Source: Akkermansiaceae bacterium (GTDB taxonomy: Bacteria; Verrucomicrobiota; Verrucomicrobiia; Verrucomicrobiales; Akkermansiaceae). From it: a stretch of 64,000 nt of DNA. The stretch is from positions 21,207 to 85,206 of the forward strand of contig SUVK01000005.1 of NCBI GenBank assembly GCA_015062055.1. The letters are read 5' to 3'. The notes beneath the pieces were generated by a model, which ran no database searches, had not been told where the DNA came from, and worked only from the letters and a program-made list of their open reading frames with translations. Of the stretch, positions 58,117-64,000 are shown in pieces (the first letter of the stretch is position 1; every line of letters begins with the position of its first letter). Made by a program: the position numbers and the translations under genes.

Positions 58117-58160
58117 CGCGCCGCAAATCCTCGTTGAGCAATTTGCGGCGCGCTTCTTTT
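58117..58160 (+). terminator. Epimerase gene terminator
   Basis: Perfect 12-bp stem CGCGCCGCAAAT / ATTTGCGGCGCG with a 12-nt loop, then CTTCTTTT. The next gene's first ATG follows at once (58161). Confidence 0.8.
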
Positions 58161-58853
58161 ATGTGCAATTGCGATGAGACTCCGCGCATGAGTGTTGCAG
58201 CTTTGGCTAAGCTGGCAGCAGAGCGTTTGGCGGCCATGCGCGCCGAGGGGGTAGAATTACACCCGGTAATCAATGCTTCTCGCAAACTTGCCTCTCATTT
58301 TTGGGGTAGCGCATGGATGAAACATTTAGCGCAATGCGAGGCAGGGGGGCTTTGCCTCGCCCCCGGGCGCTCTCTGTTGCGCCATGGTTGTGTTCTTGAC
58401 CTGCGTATAACCCGCGGTTGCATCTGCGCTTTGGTCAGTGCCGATAACCTTTATGAGGTGAACCTTAACATTGTGCCTTTTGAGGAAGAGCGGTTAGCCG
58501 ATTTGAAAACAAACTGTGCCGGGTGTATCGATTCCTTGGTCTCATTGATGGAGGGGAGGGTGGATTCTTCCGTATTGCAATTATTGTGCGACCCGGAAAT
58601 CGGATTACTGCCTAATCCTGCCGATTGGTGTATGCGATGCAGCTGCCCCGATTGGTGTGAGCCTTGTGCTCATGCAGCCGCTGCCATTTACGCCGCAGGG
58701 TGTTTGATAGATGCCGACCCATCTCTGTTGTTTACTTTGCGTTGTGTTGACCCGGCTGAGCTGATGAAAACAGAGGCGCCTACAACCGATTCGGGGGAGT
58801 TTGATAAAGATGCATTGAGTGCTACTTTCGGAATCGAATTGGATGATATTTGA
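58161..58853 (+). CDS. SWIM zinc-finger protein
   Basis: 230 residues from ATG 58161 (ATG 58188, MSVAALAKL, is an alternative). The N-terminal region PRMSVAALAKLAAERLAAMRAEG and HFWGSAWMKHL matches the family found beside SNF2 helicases (FWGKAWC-type). The zinc finger CSCPDWCEPCAHAAAAIY (C-x-C-x-n-C-x-H) follows, then LLFTLRCVDPAELM. Here the gene stands alone without an SNF2 partner. Extra cysteines (MCNCDE, CAGC) may also bind metal. The role may be DNA or protein binding. The start directly after the terminator T-run implies that the promoter overlaps the terminator. Confidence 0.8.
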   Translation: MCNCDETPRMSVAALAKLAAERLAAMRAEGVELHPVINASRKLASHFWGSAWMKHLAQCEAGGLCLAPGRSLLRHGCVLDLRITRGCICALVSADNLYEVNLNIVPFEEERLADLKTNCAGCIDSLVSLMEGRVDSSVLQLLCDPEIGLLPNPADWCMRCSCPDWCEPCAHAAAAIYAAGCLIDADPSLLFTLRCVDPAELMKTEAPTTDSGEFDKDALSATFGIELDDI

Positions 58854-58906
58854 CGAATAAACACTCGAGTAAATCATAAATCCTATCAAAATGATGCTTT
58901 TTTAGC

Positions 58907-58935
58907 TTTACACTGAGAGAGCTATTCGATACAAT
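58907..58935 (+). promoter_or_regulatory. Promoter of the 58946 gene, near-leaderless
   Basis: TTTACA (58907-58912), 17 bp, TACAAT (58930-58935), 10 nt to ATG 58946. The ATG at 58934 overlaps the -10 box and cannot be the start. Confidence 0.6.
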
Positions 58936-58945
58936 GCAGACAGCC

Positions 58946-60886
58946 ATGAAATTCTGTCACACCTTAATGTTATCAGCCTTGGTGGCAGCGCCCCTTGCGA
59001 TGGAGTCTGCTTCCGCCCGCACGCTTGTACAACTTTACAAGGATTTGGCCGCTGCTCCTAATGAGGTAGAGGCCGATGCCAATCGCCGTGCCGGTACATA
59101 TCCTGCGCTTGCTGTGATGCCCGCTGATGTTGAAGCTTGCTTATCTATAACAGATGCTTCCTCCGCGAATCTTCCTTTCCTTCAATTAGAACCCGGTAAA
59201 GGCTTCGATAGCCCCAAGGTAAAGGAGCATGTCGAGACGATTGGCATGGCCATTGGAAAAGGGAATGCTGCGGACTTGGCTGCCTTTATGCCCATATACT
59301 ACTATCTTATCGGCAGAGAAGAGTATCCCTCTCGGGCTGATGCATGGATTGAGGTGGCACGTGCAGAGTATTCCGGTATTATCAGAGAGCAAGTAACCAC
59401 AATCGCCCGCAAGGGAGCTCTAGATGCCGTTGACAAGCTTAAGGATATGCGTTTGCGGCCGGTTTATATTGCTGTTACGGTAGATGTGCCGGCTCAGCGT
59501 TATTTGATGGATGTTGCTGAAGATTATATTGCCGCTTTCCAGAAACGGTATAACGGTAAGCGAGTTGAGGAAAATGGGTGTAAGGGTGTTAAGATTCCCT
59601 TTACTGTTCTGTTTGATATGCCCGAAGGTGATGCTACGGTAGAGACTGCGGTTAGAAATCAAATATCCTCTCGCTCCCTGTATCTGATGTTCAAACAACA
59701 AGGCGGTGTATTAGTTGCTGTCCTTTGTGAAAATCCCCAAGATATTAATACGGCAGAATCTCCCGACAAGTCTATTTTGTCTACAACTGCTCTTAAACCC
59801 TACGACTCTTATTTGCTGTCGGGGATTGAAACTGCAGCATACGTCAGCCCCGAGCTGATTAATGCCATTTCTTCCTACCAAGTCTATGACATGAACTACT
59901 ATGCTCAGTTCGCGGTAGACGTATTCCGGGCTATGGGGAAAGAAGACGACTCTAACGTGGCGGCATACACGGCTGCCGCTTCGGCAGTAAAACCCGTTCT
60001 CAACTATTGTTCCTCTTATGTGCGATCAGATGCAGATAAACCTTTCCGCTTCTGTGTATGGGGGCAAGACGATGGTACTCACGTTAAGCTTTCTTTTGAT
60101 GCTTATGGCTCTACATTCAAACCCGGTCATATTCGCTTGGCTCGCATCGCCTCCAGTGACAAGGTCCTTTTCTATGCCGAATCTACCGAGGAAGTTACAG
60201 AGAATCCTCGCAAGACGGTTGATGTTATTGAACCCGCTCTTCAATTAGCTGCAGGGTATATTACCACTCTGGATGCCCCCGGTGGTGGTGAGGCTTTGCT
60301 TAAGCATATGCCCCGTGTCAAGGCTTTGACTCGAGGCCTGCGTGCCGCTGATAAAGCACTTGGTGATTTACCCGCCTGCGTTGTCATGCCTCTCAAAGAT
60401 GGCTCAATGGCCTTGTCTTATTTTAACAGTATTAAAGACCGTGCAGCTCTCGGCAAGGCCGGTGATGACATCGTTACCTGCCTCGGGCGCATGACGGGTG
60501 GCAAGGCTGATTCTCTTCGCAAGAAAGTGAAGAGCAAGACCGGAAAGAGTGTTGCTTCTCATACGGCAGACATGAGCGAGTTAATCCCGGGATTAACTCT
60601 TAATACCACTATTTCTGAAAAGAATAAGACATTCGCTTTTGGTAACTCCCCTGCGCTTAATGCTCAGATGATTAAGTATGGTGTTGGTAAGATTAACTTT
60701 ACCGGTGCCGTCTACACGATTCGTCCGGCTGCTTTGAGCATAGCAACTAATGCCGCCCCCGAGGCTACTCTTCTTTCTCGGTTTGTACAAGGTATTGGTG
60801 CTCTGCATATAACCAATACCATCAAAGATGACGAGCGCACCCTCCACCTTTTGCTGGCTGTCCCCGGTGAAGAAGAGGAGGAGTAA
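58946..60886 (+). CDS. Unknown large exported protein
   Basis: 646 residues. Signal peptide MKFCHTLMLSALVAAPLAMESASA. The mature protein is mixed alpha/beta without obvious repeats. Near residues 170-205 it has RPVYIAVTVDVPAQRYLMDVAEDYIAAFQ, and in the second half FRFCVWGQDDGTHVKLSFDAYG and LPACVVMPLKDGSMALSYFNS. It ends with an acidic tail (VPGEEEEE). No catalytic motif is recognised. It appears to be an abundant-type envelope protein with its own promoter and terminator, monocistronic. The layout does not match any family I know. Confidence 0.75.
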   Translation: MKFCHTLMLSALVAAPLAMESASARTLVQLYKDLAAAPNEVEADANRRAGTYPALAVMPADVEACLSITDASSANLPFLQLEPGKGFDSPKVKEHVETIGMAIGKGNAADLAAFMPIYYYLIGREEYPSRADAWIEVARAEYSGIIREQVTTIARKGALDAVDKLKDMRLRPVYIAVTVDVPAQRYLMDVAEDYIAAFQKRYNGKRVEENGCKGVKIPFTVLFDMPEGDATVETAVRNQISSRSLYLMFKQQGGVLVAVLCENPQDINTAESPDKSILSTTALKPYDSYLLSGIETAAYVSPELINAISSYQVYDMNYYAQFAVDVFRAMGKEDDSNVAAYTAAASAVKPVLNYCSSYVRSDADKPFRFCVWGQDDGTHVKLSFDAYGSTFKPGHIRLARIASSDKVLFYAESTEEVTENPRKTVDVIEPALQLAAGYITTLDAPGGGEALLKHMPRVKALTRGLRAADKALGDLPACVVMPLKDGSMALSYFNSIKDRAALGKAGDDIVTCLGRMTGGKADSLRKKVKSKTGKSVASHTADMSELIPGLTLNTTISEKNKTFAFGNSPALNAQMIKYGVGKINFTGAVYTIRPAALSIATNAAPEATLLSRFVQGIGALHITNTIKDDERTLHLLLAVPGEEEEE

Positions 60887-60906
60887 TACTCGATACCATA
60901 ACACAC

Positions 60907-60942
60907 AAAAAAGCAGCCACTCGCAAAAGTGGCTGCTTTTTT
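60907..60942. terminator. Bidirectional terminator
   Basis: Perfect 15-bp stem AAAAAAGCAGCCACT / AGTGGCTGCTTTTTT with a 6-nt loop between convergent genes. Confidence 0.85.
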
Positions 60943-60957
60943 GTGCAGATTGATGCG

Positions 60958-61950
60958 TTATGACCTGTTGCTCAATTTATTGACAATTTTCCTGTCCGGC
61001 GATGCCATCGGGATTTTCGGCAATGCCGATAATGGAATGAATACTTCGTTAACCCGAGGTAATTCCGATTCGGTAGCATAGAGGTAGCGGGTTACTTTGT
61101 AACGAGTGACGCTATATTTTTGCGTTGTTAGCAGGGGCAACTGCGCCACCTCTTCTTGCTTTCTTTGCGGCAATCGGTACATCCCTTCATGCCGTTTGCC
61201 GTTGGCTTGTTTTTCCATTAAAAGCCCTTGGCTTGTCATACACCACAGGTCGTGGTGCGCGGTTTGGAGGATTTCTTTTTGTGGTAGTTTTACCGGTAGC
61301 GAAGTCGGGTTTTCTGCTGCGCAAAACTCGCGTACGGGGCAAAGCTGACATGTTGGTGCCGATGCTGTGCATATGGTTTGCCCCAGTTCCATAAGTGCAG
61401 AGTTGTAGTAGCGAGGATTGTCTTTGTGTACGAGCTCCGCAGCCAAAGCCCAGTGCCGCTTTCGCCCTGCAGGTGAGTCTACCGGCGTGTTATCATTAAA
61501 AACTCGGGCAAATACGCGAGAAACGTTGGCATCTACCAATGGGGCAGGCTTGTTGAAGGCAAAACTCAATACAGCACCGGCGGTGTAATCGCCTATACCC
61601 GGCAAGGCCCGTATAGCTGCCTCTTCGGTGGGGAATATGCCACCGTATTGCTCCACGATGGCGATGGCCGCAGCACGAAGAGCCCTTACGCGGCGGTAAT
61701 ACCCCAGCCCTTCCCATGAGCGCAGCGCCGTTTGTTCATCAACCTTTGCCAAGTCGGCCGGGGTGGGGAATTGCTGCATCCATGCTTCATATCGTCCCAA
61801 GACCGTGGGAATGGTCGTTTGTTGGAGCATGATTTCACTCACCAGTATTGCCCACGGATCCGTTGTATTGCGCCATGGGTAATTTTTACCATGAGTCGCA
61901 AACCAATCCGTCAAGACTTGCGCAAACTCTTTGTAATGCTTTTTTTGCAT
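60958..61950 (-). CDS. mutY: A/G-specific adenine glycosylase MutY
   Basis: 330 residues. It removes adenine mispaired with 8-oxoguanine. Catalytic Glu39 (SEIMLQQT), a helix-hairpin-helix (LPGIGDYTAGAVLSF), the essential Asp140 (VDANVSRVFARVF) and the 4Fe-4S cysteines C194-x6-C201-x2-C204-x5-C210 are present. A C-terminal NUDIX-like domain (HHDLWCMTSQGLLMEKQANGKRHEGMYRLP) recognises 8-oxoG. It is co-transcribed 8 nt after the SulP gene. Confidence 0.95.
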   Translation of the reverse strand: MQKKHYKEFAQVLTDWFATHGKNYPWRNTTDPWAILVSEIMLQQTTIPTVLGRYEAWMQQFPTPADLAKVDEQTALRSWEGLGYYRRVRALRAAAIAIVEQYGGIFPTEEAAIRALPGIGDYTAGAVLSFAFNKPAPLVDANVSRVFARVFNDNTPVDSPAGRKRHWALAAELVHKDNPRYYNSALMELGQTICTASAPTCQLCPVREFCAAENPTSLPVKLPQKEILQTAHHDLWCMTSQGLLMEKQANGKRHEGMYRLPQRKQEEVAQLPLLTTQKYSVTRYKVTRYLYATESELPRVNEVFIPLSALPKIPMASPDRKIVNKLSNRS

Positions 61951-61958
61951 AAAAAGTA

Positions 61959-63806
61959 TTATGCAGTCTTGGTGGTTTCGGTAGTGTATATCGAGATATC
62001 TGCCTGCTGCGAACCCAGTAACTTTTGTGCTCGCTTGAGGGCGTAGCGGGTTGATATGTTAGGATTCTTGGGTTCAAAGAGAAAAATGTTGCTCTCTCCT
62101 TCTCCACAGTTCTCTTGCAATACACGCAGCACACCACTCTTTTTGAGAATTCGGTATACCTCGCGCCCGGCTCCGGAGATGATGAGATGTCGGCCTTTCT
62201 CTCGCGTAAACTTGATGAGCTCTTCCAAGGCACACACGGAGGTTGCATCTAAATTGCGGGCATTGCGCATTCTGAGCACGATAACTGCCAGCGATGCATC
62301 CTCGGCAATGCGTGCTACCTGCTTGCGGAAGAGGTCTGCCGCGCCGAAGAAGAGGTCGCCCTCAACGTGTACGATAGAGATTTGGGGCAGACGGGTAGCC
62401 TGTTCGCTTACCTCGCGCAAGGTCCCTTGGTCATCGAACGTATATTCTACCAACTCGGGCTTAGCGGCCTTACGCAAGAAGATGGATACGGAAATAATGA
62501 CGCCTACGAATATGGCTACGTGCAACGGTAGCAGTAGTGCCGCAATAAAGGTTATAATCAAAACGGCAGCATCTCCCGGGGTGGAGCGAAAACATATGCG
62601 CAGCAACTTGCGGTCGTACAAAGACACGGCATTGGCTAATACCAACGCTGCCAGTACACTGTGTGGTATCTTAGATATCAGAGGGAAACATGCCAGCACC
62701 AAGGTGATACCCAAGCACATTAACCCACAATAGATGCCCGAAAACCGAGTCGCCGCACCGGCCGTGTAGTTGAGCATGGAACGTGTGAGGGACGCTGAAC
62801 AAGGCAGGGAGGTAGTAAAGGCAGACCCAATGTTGGCCATGCCGACGGCAAAGGTATCTTGATTCAGATTAACCGGTTCACCTGTCTTTGCTGAAATTGT
62901 TTTGCTCATGACAGTTTGCTCCAGCGTAGAGAGAAAGGCAATACCAATCACTACCGGGAAAAGCTCTGCAAAGCTGCCTGCTATAGCGGAGAGGTCCGGT
63001 GGCCTACATGTCAGGTCGCTCATCGTAAAATCTTTGAGCATGCGTACATCGGTAAATGCTGCTCCCGTCCACGGCATGCACAATATCGCATTGAGCACGC
63101 TCATGGTCAGCAGAATAATGGCAAAGGTAGGTAAAAATTTGAAGTGCTTTTTTAAGGGAATGAACATCAAAAACGATAGTACTCCCAGCACAATCGGTTG
63201 CCATTGCACCATGTGCAGGTTGTTGATAATGGCTCCGCTCATGGTGAAAAATGAGCTGCCGGCATTCACATCGTTAATACCCAAAACATATCTCAACTGC
63301 GAGGCTATGATGAGTGTGGCCGCCCCGGTTATGTACCCCACCAATACGCTTCGACTTACGAATTGCAGCATCTCGGTCGCTTTGACGAATGCCCCGATAA
63401 CGCAGGTGATGCCTGCCAAAAATACAATCAGCGGTACAAATATGCCCGGGTTTGCCTGTATGTGCGGGGACGATGCCAAAAAGAAACTCGCCAACATAAA
63501 CGCTGTAGCGTTGCTTGGCCCGCTTACTGTCAAACTGCAACGTGTGAATAGAGGCGCTATGAATGTGCCCACTGTTGCTGCCATAATACCATAGATGCTA
63601 TCCAACCCCGCCATCGCGGCAAAGGCCATGCCCTGGGGTAGCCCAACCAAGGCTACATCCAATGCTGCCTTCATATCCCGCCCCGCTTTCCGGGGGGTAT
63701 ACCCCTTCAGCGCGTGCCGCACCGGCAGAGGTTCCACCATGCCCTGCGATATAAAGTTGCGGATTCCCCTCCACCCAAGTCTTATCCGATGTGCAAATGC
63801 TCCCAT
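61959..63806 (-). CDS. SulP-family anion transporter with STAS domain
   Basis: 615 residues. The membrane part (about residues 45-430) begins DVALVGLPQGMAFAAMAGLDSIYGIMAATVGTF, the SulP signature region, with some 12 hydrophobic segments including SNATAFMLASFFLAS, GYITGAATLIIASQL and ALVLANAVSLYD. The C-terminal STAS domain (about 460-590: ISIVHVEGDLFFGAADLF, AVIVLRMRNARNLDATSVCALEELIKF) is intact. Possible substrates are sulfate, bicarbonate or dicarboxylates. Sulfate released from mucin is one candidate, as inference. It is the first gene before mutY. Confidence 0.92.
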   Translation of the reverse strand: MGAFAHRIRLGWRGIRNFISQGMVEPLPVRHALKGYTPRKAGRDMKAALDVALVGLPQGMAFAAMAGLDSIYGIMAATVGTFIAPLFTRCSLTVSGPSNATAFMLASFFLASSPHIQANPGIFVPLIVFLAGITCVIGAFVKATEMLQFVSRSVLVGYITGAATLIIASQLRYVLGINDVNAGSSFFTMSGAIINNLHMVQWQPIVLGVLSFLMFIPLKKHFKFLPTFAIILLTMSVLNAILCMPWTGAAFTDVRMLKDFTMSDLTCRPPDLSAIAGSFAELFPVVIGIAFLSTLEQTVMSKTISAKTGEPVNLNQDTFAVGMANIGSAFTTSLPCSASLTRSMLNYTAGAATRFSGIYCGLMCLGITLVLACFPLISKIPHSVLAALVLANAVSLYDRKLLRICFRSTPGDAAVLIITFIAALLLPLHVAIFVGVIISVSIFLRKAAKPELVEYTFDDQGTLREVSEQATRLPQISIVHVEGDLFFGAADLFRKQVARIAEDASLAVIVLRMRNARNLDATSVCALEELIKFTREKGRHLIISGAGREVYRILKKSGVLRVLQENCGEGESNIFLFEPKNPNISTRYALKRAQKLLGSQQADISIYTTETTKTA

Positions 63807-63815
63807 GCTTATCCT

Positions 63816-63844
63816 ACTCTAGCATATCACCCCCTCTTTCGCAA
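63816..63844 (-). promoter_or_regulatory. SulP-mutY promoter, near-leaderless
   Basis: TTGCGA (63844-63839), 17 bp, TAGAGT (63821-63816), 9 nt to the ATG. AGGA within the 9 nt could also serve as a ribosome site. Confidence 0.5.
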
Positions 63845-63879
63845 GAAAAAAGCTTCTTTTTTCTCGTTTGATATGCGTA

Positions 63880-63938
63880 TTCGGACAAAAATGCGCACCG
63901 AAATCGACATAAGTGTTTCGGACATAATTAGCGCACCG
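63880..63938. repeat. Two imperfect direct repeats upstream of SulP gene
   Basis: Copies at 63880-63900 and 63917-63938 share TTCGGACA, an A/T-rich middle and GCGCACCG, 37 bp apart (about 3.5 helical turns). They could be paired regulator sites for the SulP unit or for a gene beyond the window edge. Confidence 0.4.
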
Positions 63939-64000
63939 TAATTTCTATAATTCACGTATAATTAGCAAATTACTCTTTTTTGAGGGCTACAGGTCGCTGA

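Noticed and set aside
1..64000. CRISPR arrays, prophage or intact insertion sequences
   Set aside because: No regularly spaced repeats, phage structural genes, transposase or integrase frames were found.

Overview
The window looks like chromosomal DNA of an Akkermansia-type verrucomicrobiote from a gut habitat. Two surface proteins end in a PEP-CTERM tail of the form PEP-[T/A]-TATLSLLAL-...-AARRxRR, a style I associate with Akkermansia. They sit beside a 1,373-residue autotransporter, a Skp-lpxD outer-membrane pair, an Escherichia-like glutamate decarboxylase with its C-terminal pH lock, and a FucO-type propanediol/lactaldehyde oxidoreductase suited to fucose from mucin. Species identity is inference; there is no rRNA here.

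Layout. 1-8066: a cell-surface region with a 5'-truncated PEP-CTERM protein, a terminator that appears to be interrupted by a small ORF-less group II intron relic, a second PEP-CTERM protein on the other strand, and the autotransporter. 8097-14024: gadB divergent from an unknown exported protein, then rimO and a UvrD/Rep helicase. 14103-22218: a tightly packed minus-strand run that starts with a Bax-inhibitor-1 membrane protein and continues with a KhpB/Jag-like RNA-binding protein, an unknown exported protein, a GH36 alpha-galactosidase, HrpB helicase, an unknown exported protein and an exported ankyrin protein. 22288-30055: exported thioredoxin, lipoprotein, fucO, and a cluster with two exported ankyrin-repeat proteins. 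30188-35292: an ABCG-like exporter, two envelope proteins and GluQ. 35355-42558: beta-CASP nuclease, lysA, AI-2E permease, an alpha-glucan phosphorylase homologue lacking the usual PLP lysine, and a lipoprotein pair. 42575-63806: mostly housekeeping genes (queA, gltX, lpxD, skp, hisS, def, fabI, ffh, an epimerase, mutY, a SulP transporter) mixed with unknown exported proteins, a MarR regulator, a YbjN-like protein, an AP2-like small protein and a SWIM zinc-finger protein.

The strongest structural signal that is not a gene is at the promoters. At more than a dozen genes a near-consensus -35/-10 pair (16-17 bp spacer) ends only 6-10 nt before an ATG, with no Shine-Dalgarno site. These mRNAs should therefore be leaderless or nearly so. 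In several cases the longest ORF would begin inside the -35 or -10 box, so I moved the start to the ATG; this corrects gadB, the 9594 gene, the BI-1 gene, gltX, ffh, the marR gene, the MBL hydrolase and the 58946 gene. Most units end in strong, often bidirectional, hairpin terminators.

No tRNA, rRNA, CRISPR array, prophage or intact insertion sequence was seen. The only mobile-element trace is the putative group II intron relic at 2305-2861. All product names rest on motif recognition by eye; no database search was run.
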